This document shows, in pieces, positions 11,880-23,254 of a DNA stretch of 64,000 bases. A program made the translations under genes and the position numbers. The DNA is from Mesodorylaimus sp. YZB2_4. Lineage: Eukaryota; Nematoda; Enoplea; Dorylaimida; Dorylaimidae. Under the pieces are notes generated by a model, which worked only from the letters and a program-made list of their open reading frames with translations, was not told the origin of the DNA and did not search any database. The stretch spans positions 1 to 64,000 of the forward strand of contig JASANH010000073.1 in NCBI GenBank assembly GCA_030248295.1. Reading direction: 5' to 3'. Within the stretch, counting starts at the first letter, position 1. Every line of letters starts with the position of its first letter.

Positions 11880-13719
11880 GGTCTCGATTTAGACCTAAGA
11901 CACTGCGGCCGATATGTCCTGGTCACGAAGCAATGTTCCCGCGCAACAGCCGTCGTCTCGAGTAGTTGGCTCGGTTTCAAATAGGGTAGGGGCTAACCAA
12001 CAACGTCGACTTAGGCAACGGCGATTGAGCCAAGTTAGGCGGAAGAGAGAAAACCTGCGTTGCCACCTGCGTCGATCACTAAAACGTCCAGACTATGTCG
12101 TTGGTCTGCTGAAAGAGTATTCTTTTTTCAAAAGGCTGCCCGTTTCGACGAGACGGCGCCGGCGTCGACTGCCTCGCCTCGTGTGTGTACGGCCTGTTTC
12201 AATAAACGCAGACGGCTGCCTCGTGGGCGACCAACAATAGCTAACGTTAGATGGCATAGCATGGACGGGCTGGGCCAGCAGCGGGCTAAAACCAGCGACA
12301 CCGGAAGCAAAATGCTAGGACCTGTTGCGCATAAATTTCCACCACCACGTGTGCTTTTGCCGGCGCAACGCCCCTCCAACTTCCCCTACCTAGGTAAGTC
12401 GTTGAAAACGAGCTGCTCCCATTTAAAAACGGGAAGGCAAATACCACTAGTAGTAGTAAAAATTGGTAACTTTCGAATAAAACTCCCCATCCCTCGCGAA
12501 ACAGGCAATGACTGCCTTTCAGTCCTGTGCATTCATAGCGTCGACGAACGGTCACATTTGACGCATGGACAGCTCGCAGACAGGTTGGCAAGTGGGCCAG
12601 TGTGGTCAGCACGGGGTGGAACCAGTTTGTAGCGGATTAAACTGACTTGTAGGACGTCAGCGAGTAAAGGTAAAGGAAAACAACTCGTGCCCCCTGGAAT
12701 GCCCGGTATGCATTTCGTCCCGGAGTCGGTTGACGTTTAAGAGTATCAAGGGTTTCGATAACATGCCTTATATACTAGATGGGATGCTGAGTTTGTTTTT
12801 GATGTGAGACACCATTCACTGCATCGAGATTGAGAGCGACAACCAAAACCAATGATGCCACTCTACTGATCGAGTCTAAACATAAAAAAACACGTTGCTT
12901 ATCTTCTTTGTGCTCACAGCTTGTTCAGCTGCCTTATAAGCCTAAATTATAGCAAAATATGATACATTTATTTGATGAACTAAAAAAGGTCGTCTCATTT
13001 CGTAAACGAATAAATATATTTTGCTGTCCACTGAGAATGCTGCCCCGTCTTTCCGTTTCGAAAACAAGATGATATTGGGTAGGCGTGCTTGCACAGCTGC
13101 GCTGTCGAGCCGGGTTGAAAAAGTTTGCAGGGTGGACCCAGGAGATCTCACGCAGTTGCCGGCACGATGATAAGATGCGCGAGGATAGTAGGTATATTGG
13201 AGTTTTGTGCGTTTTGTGTAGCAATGTCAGCAGGCATAGTGCAAACACAGTTAAACTTTAGTGATCTCAAGATAGCACTAGACGGTGTATCCGCTTTTTA
13301 TTGTCGAGGAAAGATCCATTCTCGCAGACATGTTGCCATAATGTTACTTTTACAATTTAGGTATGGTCTAGACAATGTATCGTCGTCGTCGGCCCAGCGT
13401 ACACTTTCAGAGCATGATAAGGACTGACTGTGAGTCAATAGCTTTCCCTTCGAAAACTCCACAAAAGCATGTTTGGTTATTGCGACGCACTTGTGCGAAA
13501 TAATCCACATCTGGGGGGGGGGGGGGGGAGGCATCGACTCAGTCACATGTTGTTTTTCTATCACACAGAGTGCGCAATAAGTAATCAGACTAAATTTCGC
13601 GCGAGATTGCGCTAAAACAAGTCTACTGCGGCAGTCGTATACATCTTTCGAATCTCCAGCTTTTTCTCCATAAGATAGGCGCATTTGAAAGCGAGCAGGT
13701 TGTCTTTTTCCTGATGAAA
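11880..13719. other. GC-richer intergenic region
   Basis: The first 700 bp are CpG-rich and may contain the promoter of the PDZ gene. A 190-codon plus-strand frame (12060-12632) contains a good donor (CCTAG/GTAAGTCG, about 12390) and an acceptor (GCGAAACAG, about 12503), but its product has no recognisable feature. A run of G occurs at 13513-13530. Confidence 0.4.
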
Positions 13720-14720
13720 AATGGGATTAAACACACCTGGTGCTCTTATTGGTCTGCATAGGCCCAGATTTTGGACAAGTGAAATTTTAAGAATGCTTGC
13801 AGCGCCGAAACGAACTGTATCTATTAAAATCAAACAGTTTGAGGAGATTAGGGACATCAAGCGCCGCCCAAGAATCGGTCGACCAATCGTAGCTAGCATG
13901 GTAAGAAATCAGGATATCATCCGAAAGAGGATCAGTCGGAATTGGATGTGATCAATGTCAAAATCGATTAGTATCAGAGGTGGATCAGTCCAAAAGATTG
14001 TTAAAGTCATCTTGGATACCACCTGTACCAGGTCTTGGAAGCTCATTGCCTCAACGATCTAGTGGAAGCTAATGGATTTATCAAAGCACAAAAATGAGGG
14101 GCCTCGTAGCTGCTGGCTGCCATTGAATAACTCTTTTCGCGAAGAAGAGAATTTTCACTGTTGATCAAGCCCATAACCATCAGAACGATAGATAATTGGT
14201 GCCAGCAGGTCAGAGAACTTCTGCAAACGTGGAATTTACGGAGGATTTTTTTTCCCTGTATTTGGAATGGTTTGGGTTGGAGTCAGCGCAACTGTCAAGA
14301 CCCTCGGTTTTTGTGAATCGAGGAGAGAGAATCGATGACAAAGTATACCGAGAACCAAGCTTAAGTCGATGCGTGGGCAGAAAATCACCTAGAACCTGCT
14401 CGTTGGACGTTTCAACAAGACCAAGCGTCTTCGCGAGGAGCTATAAAACACATTGGGCACCTGGCATGAGTTGCTTCCAGCAATGTGGGCAAAGATATCT
14501 GGGGTTCTAACTCGCCAGATTGAAATGAGTTCGACTACGCGATCTGGTCGATCTCGTAGCGAAAAGTCTGGTCTACAAGATAGGGTAGCGTCGAATCGTT
14601 CGAAATGCATTGTTGAAAGCTTGGAGCATAATAACCTATTAATTCCATCCAGCATTTGAATGCATGTATAAAAACTGATGGAGATCTTTTTGAACACTTG
14701 TTATTAGTTTGGAGTTGTCA
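13720..14720 (+). pseudogene. Decayed Tc1/mariner transposase
   Basis: Three separated pieces in different frames match Tc1/mariner order. At 13780-13951 is an HTH region (LAAPKRTVSIKIKQFEEI...RRPRIGRP...KRISRNWM). Near 14260-14320 is MVWVGVSATVKTLGF, the block around the second catalytic Asp. At about 14490-14560 is DIWGSNSPD, stop, NEFDYAIWS, the conserved SPDLNPxDYxxW block. Stops and shifts interrupt every piece, so it is dead. Confidence 0.75.
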
Positions 14721-14936
14721 AGGGTAGTCAGCTTGTGCTGTCCTTGTGATATGGATGTGGCGCCATTATTGTCCTGTGTGACAATGTTGTCTGCTAGTAA
14801 GCAGGTGTGCGTGATGTTGAGCGATAGTGGATGGAATTGGAATGGAAGGCGGTTGTCTCGCTATAAGTGGTGAATTGTGCCGCCAGTTAGAGCAAACGGG
14901 TACTTATTTACAAGAAGAAATAAAGAGATATGTTGG

Positions 14937-15290
14937 TGCCATTTTTCTTGGGTAAGTGTGCTTGTCTTACCAAGATTAAGTCTCCATACTTGGCCAGTGG
15001 CCGGCCTCGTGACCTGGTGGGTTGGGCGTCTGCCTCTCACGCCAGGTGCGCAGTTACGGGCGAGTGTTCGACTCGCGGGCCGGTAAATCATTTCGAGTAA
15101 AATGTGTCCCTTCACCCTAGCGTGCGCATAAGCGTTTGGTGATGTGGTAAAACATGAACATGAACATGAACATGTCATATGAGAGAGATGTCAGTGATGA
15201 GAGAGATGTTGGAGATTAGAGAGATGTCAGTGCCATTGTTTTTGTGTAAGTGTGCGTAGGTCTCACCTAGGTTGAGTCTCCATACTCGAT
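14937..15290 (+). repeat. Direct duplication around a SINE
   Basis: The stretch at 14937-14995 (GGGTAAGTGTGC, CTTACCAAGATTAAGTCTCC) recurs at 15231-15290 (GTGTAAGTGTGCG, TCACCTAGGTTGAGTCTCC). The SINE at 15000-15178 lies between the copies, with AGAGAGATGT repeats after it. Confidence 0.6.
15000..15178 (+). mobile_element. tRNA-derived SINE, A subfamily (fullest copy)
   Basis: The head has a tRNA-like A box (GACCTGGTGGGTTGGGCGTC) and B box (GTGTTCGACTC). The body is AATCATTTCGAGTAAAATG / CCCTTCACCC / GCGTTTGGTGATGTGG. The tail is AACATG repeated as CATGAACATGAACATG. Truncated relatives lie at 36955, 41078 and 58525. Confidence 0.8.
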
Positions 15291-15631
15291 CTACAGTAGC
15301 GTCACACATTTGTCCTCCCTTCAACTCATAACTTAATACTTTCTGTTTTCACAAAGCATAGGTCACAGAACACATACCTTATATTTGTATTCGAGACATG
15401 GTTTTATCAATTCTGCTAACCTCAGGCAAAGGCCTGAAGAACAAGCTCACAAGCCTTTACTGGGACAGTTGTAAAGCAAGGTTGCGAGGAGGACTTTATA
15501 GAAGTTGCCGTACAATACACTCGTCAAAACACGACGTGTCATACATGTTAAAAAGCTGCACAACCACAAACTACCCATGTGCTAAATTTCACTGACAGAG
15601 TTAGCAATGAGGGGCGACGTTCGTAGGGGGA

Positions 15632-16697
15632 TCAGTCACCACCACCGCCGCCATCACAACCACCGCTGTCACAGCCACCTCCACTGTCCCCATAACCACC
15701 ACCATCACCACCGCCCTCGGAACCCCCGCCTGTATCACAGCCACCACCGCCACCGCCGCCACCACTATCGCCTCCTCCACTTTCTGACCCAGTACCACTG
15801 TTACATCCTCGACCATCAGTGTCACCCCCGCTACTTGATCCCCATCCCCCATCGTACCCACTGTTGTGACCATCTGCCAAAAATGAAGGCCAAAAGCTGC
15901 TGGTCGATCCATCGCCATGCGAAGCAGCCAAGCAACCTGGGTCCGAAACTGTGCCAGTCATCGGATCCAAGATGCAGCTGCTTTCGAAACTTATCTGTTC
16001 TGACAGATAGTTGCTATCCGTGACCGTGCTCATGGGGCTGCCATCTGAAAAGCCATATGATCAGCAGTCCGCAGTACTGTAGTTTGTTAGACTTACCACC
16101 TATGCCATGACAATGGGTATAATTATCTCGATTGTGGCACTTTTCCGAGAGCACGAAAGATGACCACAGTGCAAAATAGTAATCAGATTCGTACCCATAC
16201 TTATTGGCCGTCCTAAACCGACTAGGTCTATATGTAGTCTTTGACAGATACGTTCCCTCATCCGGCCATTTAGAATCATTAGTATGAATATTATGGTTGA
16301 ATTTTTCCCGATTATCTGTTTCCGCTTTTTTAAATCTTTCCAAAACGCCCATGCACTCTGCAAATTCCTTCATCCACGTCTCCAATTCGTCCAAACTACT
16401 CAAAGCGAATTCTTGCTGCTCGACTCTTCCCGTACTTATTTCGAACATTGGAATGACCAGAGCATAAGGAGCGAAGCGTCCGCGCAATTTCAAAAAACGA
16501 CCGTCAGTGTCTTGAAATTTTTGACAATGAATAGCCAGAAATATTTTCTTTAAATCAACTCGTCCCTTCACTCGCCCATCGCCCTTGGCATACAATAACT
16601 TCCCACTTTTCTCATCCAGAGATAGAAAATACTTTTTCCAAAATGATTTGAAAAATTGATCTTTCCATTTGTACACCACGCCGACTATTGGAGCCAT
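15632..16697 (-). CDS. PH-domain protein with Gly/Ser-rich tail
   Basis: Two exons, 16097-16697 and 15632-16044, with a 52-bp intron (GTAAGT...TTTTCAG); 337 aa. Residues 1-115 form a pleckstrin homology domain: GVVYKWKDQFFKSFWKKYFL, a GKLLYAKGD turn, GRVDLKKI, and the C-terminal helix ELETWMKEFAECM with the invariant Trp. PH domains bind phosphoinositides or protein partners and recruit proteins to membranes. Residues of about 115-205 are polar without a recognised domain. The last 75 or so residues are almost only Gly, Ser, Asp and a few Cys (SGGGDSGGGG...CDTGGG...CDSGGCDGGGGGD), unusual for a cytosolic PH protein. The reverse strand of this tail gives an artefactual His-rich frame. Confidence 0.85.
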
Positions 16698-17126
16698 TTA
16701 TGGTAAGGACAATACAAGTTTCTTCAGCGACTTCAAGTTCATCCTTCGTTCAGCTTTATATGAACTTTTTTCAGCCTGACGCAGCTGTAAACTGGATTTT
16801 GGCTTTAGAACGAAACGAGATGGTGAATTGTTGAGTGACAGTGGCGGCAACCAATTGCTCTTGCGCAAGAGCCTGCACTGTACAGTTTGGTTATGAGAAC
16901 TTGGTTCAAGTGAAAAGAATTAAGTGCAGATTGAGGACCACCCCAAGTTAATAGAATTCTGTCGATGTTTGTTGTGAGTCACAGCCCATCGCGTCATTTG
17001 TATGACACAGATCGAAGTGATGTCTCAAATTGTAAATCGTAAGCTCTTCTCATTGTCACATGCTAGGCTCAGGCCCAAGAAAGATACAAGCTCGCAAAGA
17101 ATGATTCATTGTATTGCACTATCGGA

Positions 17127-18250
17127 ATAGGAAAAATTGGCAATATTTTTGCAAGCCCGGAAAAAATCCCAGTTTGTTTATGCACATGCAATTGGCGGCA
17201 TGAAACTTAAATTATCCAAATTAGAACATAATTTTGGCTACTTCTATTGTAGATTATAAACATATGTTCTAGAAACAGTTTCAATCATGCGAATAATTGA
17301 GTCAGCAAGTAATTAAGCAAAAGGCAATTTTTTGGCATCTGCTTTGCACTATTTCTGTTCGCCTTGCTTCCAATAGTAGTCGCAGCTACAATAACTACTG
17401 CATCATATCCTACATAAAGCATAAGTCAGATCACCACACTTGAATGAAACATCACCGCCATATCTCCCTGCCTGAAAAAATAGTCTAGCCTGCGAGACTT
17501 GACACGCTGCTGGTGCATCTAGGGTGGGTATTTAGGTCAGAAATTCAGGCTCTGGTTGGTCGCGGATTTCACTGTTGTGCCCCCGTTGTTAGTGAAGGTT
17601 GGCGTGGGAGTGTTCACCACTGAGCGATTCTGTTTTTTTTCCACCAATAAGGACACTTTGTTTTTTTCTTGTGCAAAAAGCATAAGTCAGCTCACCACAC
17701 TTGACTGAAGCATCACCGCCATATCTCCCTGCCTGAAAAAAAAACTACCCTGCCAGACTTGACACGCTGCTGGTGCCACGTGGTCTTGAAAAGCCCCTAG
17801 CTAGCCGCAAGTCAGATCACCACGCTTGACTGAAACATTACCGCCATATCTCCCTTCTACTATCGCAATAGGAAAAATTGGCATTCAGGTTCATACTTTT
17901 TTTTGCAAGCCCGGAAAAAATCCCAATTTGTTTTTGTACATGCAATTGGCGGCAGGAAACCTAAATTAGCCAAATTAGAACATAATTTTGGCTACTTCTA
18001 TTGTAGATTATAAACATATGTTCTAGAAACGGTTTCAATCATGTGAATAATTGAGTCAGTAAGTAATTGAGCAAAAGGCAATTTTTTTTGGCAGCTGCTT
18101 TGCACTATTTCTGTTCGCCTTATAGCTAACCGCAAGTCAGATCACCACACTCGACTGAAACATCACCGCCATATCTCCCTACCTGAAAAGAAGACTACCC
18201 TGCCAGACTTGACACGCTGCTGGTGCCACGTGGTCTTGAAAAACCCATAG
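17127..18250. repeat. Imperfect direct segmental duplication
   Basis: 17127-17480 (ACTATCGGAATAGGAAAAATT ... CATATCTCCCTGCCTG ... GACACGCTGCTGGTG) recurs at 17866-18250. Extra partial copies of its last 100 bp are at 17681-17790 and 17810-17860. No coding content. The rest of 16698-18260 shows no gene. Confidence 0.8.
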
Positions 18251-18261
18251 CCTTGAAAAAC

Positions 18262-18390
18262 CCGCACTTGCGATTGGAAGAACGGTTTGACTCCCGCCTA
18301 GGTAAAAAATAATTGTCAATTACGTGATCCTGAACTCTCGAGTGGTGCTTGGCGCTTGGCTATGGATGAACGATGCTATGACATGACTCA
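18262..18390 (+). mobile_element. tRNA-derived SINE, B subfamily, 5' truncated
   Basis: Contains GGTTTGACTCCCGCC (B box), ATAATTGTCAAT, CTCGAGTGGTGCTTGG, CTATGGATGAACGATGC and the tail ATGACATGAC, in the same order as 33815-33987 read on its minus strand. Confidence 0.65.
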
Positions 18391-18584
18391 AACGCGGTAT
18401 CTTGATTATTCAATCATCTCACACACTTGACAGTATTTTCAAATGTGCAGCATCTGGCAGCTGCATTTACAAATCTATGGGGTATTTCCAGCTAGCGCTA
18501 TTTGAAATACACATCGACTATGCCAGTGCAAACAATGAACAATACCAAATCCAAATATAAAACAATTAAAGCTTACTCAAAACC

Positions 18585-19590
18585 TTATTTTTTTAAACCC
18601 AATTTGCGAGCGCTTTCGCTGACTTTTCCAGTCATTGTTTCTTTAGCACCTTTAATCATGCCCTCAACCTTTTCCATTGATAAGCGCCTACGACTGACAC
18701 CCGGTCGATCAGCCGTTTTCTCGCCGGCTCTGTGCTGATTACCCTCCCACACATTGCCCTCGGCACCCATGCGGCTGGCACCTTGCGAATCTTCGTACTT
18801 CTTTTCAATCTCTTGCTCTTTTTCCTCATAGGGCTCGAACGGGCGTTTCTGAGGGTCACGTGCGGATGCTCCTTGAAGTCCTGTCGTAGTTTTTATAGTT
18901 TCTTTTAAATTCTGAGCTTTGTCTTTGACCACGTCGGCCATGTGCTTTGCTTTTTCTCTGATCGAGCCAGACAACTTGCTGATATCACCTGCTTGGGTCT
19001 AAAAAGTGTCATATTTCCCCAGATGCATTAGTAGAACAAAATAATCTTTGATAAGTGATAGAAGACATAGGTCGAGTTTAACCCTCCCTCTATTCCCCGT
19101 GTGTGAGGAAAGTTCCAAAAGGCTGTGAAACTGTCAACGGAAAAACTCCAGGAAAGTCTTCAGGATTTTGATTTTGCGCCAAGAAATTTCGGACACCCAC
19201 CGCTGCTCTAAGCGATAAATTATCCTGACGACTTCAAACTTGACGAGAAACTACATTTCCAGCCTCTTTCCACTGGCCTAACTAGAAATTCAAGTTCGAA
19301 ATTATCTCTAATAGCAAGATTTCACAGCAATTTGAAACGGTTTTTTTTGAAAACATTTTTCAGGCAGGCGTCACCAGAATAGAGGGGTTGTAACACAAGC
19401 AAAAGTTATGAATCTTCTGCTTAGACTGCAGTATGGGTCAAACACTTACCGATGGTCGATCCTTGTACTTGTCAGTGTGTTGTAATCGATAACCAGCTGC
19501 CGCAGTATTCTCAAAAGTTTGAGTTAATCTGATCATGTTCATTTGTCGCATAGCAACACGGGCCGCTGGTAAAGCTCTGTTAAATTCCAT
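18585..19590 (-). CDS. LEA-like protein with probable mitochondrial presequence
   Basis: Two exons, 19450-19590 and 18585-18998, with a 451-bp intron (TCG/GTAAGT ... TTTTTAG/ACC); 184 aa. The first exon gives MEFNRALPAARVAMRQMNMI followed by RLTQTFENTAAAGYRLQ: rich in Arg, Ala and Met, with no acidic residue after position 2 for about 25 residues, fitting a mitochondrial targeting peptide. The rest is highly hydrophilic, Lys/Glu/Ala-rich and Cys-free: SIREKAKHMADVVKDKAQNL, KETIKTTTGLQG, and the C-terminal helix KVEGMIKGAKETMTGKVSES. This repeated amphipathic A/K/E/T pattern is that of group 3 LEA proteins, desiccation-tolerance chaperones known in tardigrades, rotifers, brine shrimp and nematodes. 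No strict 11-mer register is kept, so LEA-like is safer than LEA. Confidence 0.65.
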
Positions 19591-20096
19591 TTTTTTCACA
19601 ACAAAGTTGGCTTAAAAAATGTTCTCAGATTCTTATTCGACAACTCGCAGATGTCTGAAGAAACAGGGGCGAGCTCTTTATGTAGGTCGCCATGTTATCT
19701 GGGCCATGTTCCAATAAACATTGCGGCCATACGATTGATTCTTCTGCGGCGCAACGTCTCTTCAAATAGCACAAATTGTTGTACGCTCTGAAAAGTGTAA
19801 GCATCGTTGCCCAGAATAACAACGTCGTAAAAGTAGCCTAGACAGATGCAAAAACAAAACTAAACGTGCATGTTTCGCCAACATCGACAAGGGCTTAGGC
19901 AGCGGATTTCCCACGTTTGCAAGTGTTGATAAAAACGCTGGACTAAAATCCTAATATTATCCTGGTGAAAAGATGAATAGTTTTTCTCAAATGCACACGC
20001 ACATTTTGGCTCACAGCTAAAAAAGCTTCTTAAACTTTCGAACAGTGGGGCCAATGCGCGCGAGACTCGTCTGTTTGTTCAAGGATGGAATAAAAA

Positions 20097-20175
20097 AATT
20101 AGAACGTCTGGGGTTTGAACCTGGGGCTTCTCGATTGGTAGCTGATACATTTCCAACAAGAAAGCTGCCACTTGG
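20097..20175 (-). repeat. tRNA-like SINE head
   Basis: On the minus strand: a B-box-like AGGTTCAAACCCCAGACG preceded by CTTGTTGGAAATGTATCAGC. No acceptor-stem pairing, so not a tRNA gene. Confidence 0.4.
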
Positions 20176-20354
20176 CGTGTGTGGCACTTCATGTGTGTGG
20201 GAGGTAGAGTAAGCCAAAGTGCGATCACACTTGCACTAGTCGTGAACAGACGGACAAAAGGTGTTTTTGACAGTTTGTCGTCCTTTTTTCATGGTGAGCA
20301 TCAGCAATGGTCATGGGATGGTAAAGTTCCAAAAGTTCGCCAAAGGGCCTTGTT

Positions 20355-20420
20355 CCAGCTGATATAGGTGGAATAAAACCGCCAGCTAGCTGGTGGTTAT
20401 ATTCCGCCTATATCAGCTGG
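20355..20420. repeat. 66-bp near-perfect palindrome
   Basis: Two 33-nt arms starting and ending CCAGCTGATATAGG / CCTATATCAGCTGG meet with no spacer at CAGCTAGCTG; 30 of 33 positions pair. A further CAGCTGGTG repeat follows at 20440. It could extrude a cruciform or form an RNA hairpin. Confidence 0.85.
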
Positions 20421-20960
20421 TGCTAAATGCATAAATGCACCAGCTGGTGATGCAACTATGGTTTGCGGGCTCCAACTATGGATTGTCAAAAATGTGTTCC
20501 AGCCCCCGAGTCCATGACATCACGTAGTCTGTGGCTTTTTCAAGTCTATCATACCCGACCATCCCGAGGCTAACTATTCTTGTACGTTGCGAAACACTAC
20601 AGTACTGTACATTTAGACGCAAAGACGACGAGCTCACAATCACTCGTTTCTGCTTTCAGCTACCGTTTTTTAATGTGCCTTCAATAGATACTTGTTATAT
20701 CAATTGAATGCTGCTCAGTCTCTTGGGCGAGCCACTGATTTTTAAACATTATGGTCTGCTTACATATAGCTTTTACACCGTTTAAACCCAAAAATATCTT
20801 CTGGAATCTATCTATCAAATAACCTCGGCGCAACAGATTGCTCTTGAATCAACAACCATCGTGAGGACTAAAACAGGCAATGGCCAGTGTAAGCTAGATT
20901 GCGTTTGTGCTTGTGTTTGATCAACAGACAATACATTGGTTTTTTGCGGCGTCTGTGGTT

Positions 20961-21092
20961 TTTTCAGAATCAGATGTTTAAAAAAAAAGAAGGGCTGATT
21001 TTTTAATTCGCAATATAAATGCCCTCAACGGCTGCCAGTAAGCGTATCCAGAAAAGAAAGGCGACTGAAAATATTTGAAATTTCGAACCACA
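20961..21092 (+). promoter_or_regulatory. Promoter of KR pro-peptide member 2
   Basis: TTTTCAGAATCAGATGTTTA at 20961-20980 is the shared upstream motif (with its CAGATG E-box). A TATAAAT box at 21014-21020 lies 79 bp before the ATG. CAACGGCTGCC and GTATCCAGAAAAG downstream of the box also match the other members. Confidence 0.75.
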
Positions 21093-21308
21093 ATGTTCAA
21101 ATCGGTGTCTATCTTGCTCGTTCTCTGCATCAGCCTAGTTTCGACTTTTCAACTACTGAAGAAACCATCGATGACCCCGTTGGAAATGAGCAACAGCGAA
21201 CAAGCCATCCTCGCAAAACGCCACGCTTTGCCGTTTCAAGACACCGGAGACGATTTTTCTGAGGATATGGAAGGTCCAGATAAGATGACACGGTACCGAC
21301 ATTGGTAG
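21093..21308 (+). CDS. Small secreted KR pro-peptide, member 2
   Basis: Single exon, 71 aa, and the only plus-strand member. The start at 21093 (MFKSVSILLVLCISLVSTF) was chosen because all other members begin MFK at this point. The pro-part is QLLKKPSMTPLEMSNSEQAI, the dibasic site is LAKR, and the tail begins HALPFQDTGDD and ends RYRHW. The KRxAxPF pattern is conserved with the other four, whereas the tail is the most diverged. It is flanked by its own copy of the family promoter. Confidence 0.8.
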   Translation: MFKSVSILLVLCISLVSTFQLLKKPSMTPLEMSNSEQAILAKRHALPFQDTGDDFSEDMEGPDKMTRYRHW

Positions 21309-21737
21309 GTTTTATTGAGGAAATGAAGAGCCGACCAGTTAAAAGTAGTTGATGTTGAACAAGTGCTGTGCCAAGACAGGATCAGTTGTAATGATAATAA
21401 AATTAGGTGGAATTTCTTTAAAAGAGTGAACTGGCGAACTTTTTAAGGATTACTGAATGCATATGTACTGGTATCACAAAAAGGTGCAGGCTTACAGTAC
21501 TCGCCCAAGTCTAAATGATCTATTGTTCAGTCTTACTAGTAATGCTACTGGACCGTTAAGTTTAGTCCAGCGCGACAGGTGTCAAAATGAAGGCAGGAAC
21601 TGGAGAAGAATTTTGATGGCAGCATGCTGTTCTGGTCAAGCATGACACGCCATCGGAGTCAGCAGCAGAATTTGAACTCCACGCTCTACGCTGAAAAAAA
21701 TTTAACATAAATTTAATGGACTGGTGAAACTGTAACC

Positions 21738-21826
21738 GCGTCGTGGCATAGCAGGTAAACGTCTTGCTCTCACGCTGTGCCTACTTACAGCGAAGGGTTC
21801 GATTCCCGCCCGGCCACAACGTTTTC
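21738..21826 (+). repeat. tRNA-like SINE head
   Basis: A box TGGCATAGCAGG and a perfect B box GGTTCGATTCC, with a Ser/Leu-type long variable arm. The ends (CCGCGTC versus CCGGCCAC) do not pair as an acceptor stem, so this is a SINE or tRNA pseudogene. Confidence 0.5.
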
Positions 21827-21903
21827 CATCTTTTGCACTGGCAGTAAAGTTGAATATATCTTTCTATAACAATGTTTCATCTCAGGCCTAGAAAATACAA
21901 GAA

Positions 21904-22642
21904 CAGCGTTGCTAGATGCAAAATTGAAAACTTGCTGCCAGGGACCTGAAAATCCGCTAAAAATCAGCTGTATATGTTTAAAAATCTGCTTAAAAATTCG
22001 CTAAAGTTTATCGCAAAACTGAGCTATTTCAGCAAATAAAGCATGGAGTACAGTCGATAACGTCCTATGAGGAAAAGTTTGCTCACACATGCTCAAAGGC
22101 TGTACCATCTACCACATATTTCAAGAATTTTATACTAGACTTGGGGCCAAGGTCAGGGGGAGGAAAAAAATTTCTATTTATACCAAACAAGGGGGACAGA
22201 TGAAAGGGGAGCCGCCTTTATTACGGGGGTACCGCCTTTGAGACCCACACTTGTGCCAAAGGCTGGACTGTGGTTAGGCCTACTGTAATACCGACTGAGC
22301 ACTCAACTATGACTTTGTTGTCAGATACGGTCTTTTATGTAAAATCGTAGACCCATAGTCGAAATTCTTGTGTTGCCTACCCCATCCCTTGTCAACACTG
22401 ACCCTTCAGACCTTAACGCACGGACAAAACTGTCTCAAAAGTCGCAGAAAAATGGGCGAGCTGTCGCACAGGCCTTCCCGCACAGGCTACTTGAACATAT
22501 ATTGGCAAAAATCCGCTAGAATCCGCTGAAAACCCCAAAATTAGCTGCAAATTCCGCTTAAACACTCAATCCGCTGTTTTTACTGCCGCCGGACAAAAAA
22601 CCCGCCAGATCTAGCGGATTCTAGCTGCATCTGGCAACGCCG
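21904..22642. mobile_element. Non-autonomous hAT-like element, family A copy 1
   Basis: 739 bp. Terminal inverted repeats CAGCGTTGCTAGATGCA and GCATCTGGCAACGCCG. Flanking 8-bp duplication TACAAGAA / TGCAAGAA (7 of 8). The ends are filled with repeats of ATCCGCTaaa on one side and its complement on the other. No transposase frame. A second copy is at 37363-38114. Confidence 0.85.
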
Positions 22643-23254
22643 TGCAAGAACTCTACAGCATCTCCTACTGTTTCGGGACTTTTCGTAAAGCAGATCTTTT
22701 CTCGGTGCTGACAAAAATATCTGATTCAAGTTGATTAGTTTCAATGAACTCATAAAGAAAATTGCTGTAAAACGAGCGTACCTACATTTATGCACCTAGA
22801 ATTCTTTAAGAGCATACAGATCTTCTTGTTATATTTGAACTTGTCCAATCAATACTTATTTTAGCTTTATGACCACGCGCTAATAGTGTCAGCTGAAATA
22901 AGTTTTGTTCACAGTACATTTGCCCTAGTGGCACCCTAGCGAATAAAAACTCAACTGTCCTCGACATGTGGAAAATAATTTTATGATCCACGAATTTAAA
23001 TTCACCAATCAGATTTGCTGAAATGACAGACGGCTCTCGGAGACTTTCATATAAAAAGCCTCTCTTCTTTCGTCTAGAAAATGGCACAGGGTGCGTGCTG
23101 AACTCGCCAAAACGTGAGCGCTAAATACTGTATCTCGCACATTCTTAACAGGTGGAAAATCGGAGCTCATTTTTTCACGTTTTGTGAGATATAAATCGTT
23201 GGTAATTATCAGTTGGTAAGTTCTTGTTGAGTCACCGTCCATCACCACACGAAC
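22643..23254 (+). promoter_or_regulatory. 5' region of GPCR gene with TATA box
   Basis: No gene of its own. TATAAAT at 23190-23196 is 59 bp before the GPCR start codon. Overlapping minus-strand frames here lack support. Confidence 0.4.

Larger units (their letters stand above)
19591..20960. other. Intergenic, no supported gene
   Basis: Holds a SINE-like block (20097-20175), a strong palindrome (20355-20420) and the upstream end of the next peptide promoter. No coding exon seen. Confidence 0.5.

Noticed and set aside
12060..12632. 190-codon plus ORF with good splice-like sites
   Set aside because: No domain, odd composition, GC-rich DNA where long frames arise by chance; kept only as a note.
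15607..16023. His-rich plus-strand ORF
   Set aside because: Complement of the Gly-rich tail exon of the PH gene, whose splice site and frame are well supported.
21738..21826. tRNA gene
   Set aside because: A and B boxes are present, but the ends do not form an acceptor stem; the same head occurs in SINEs elsewhere.
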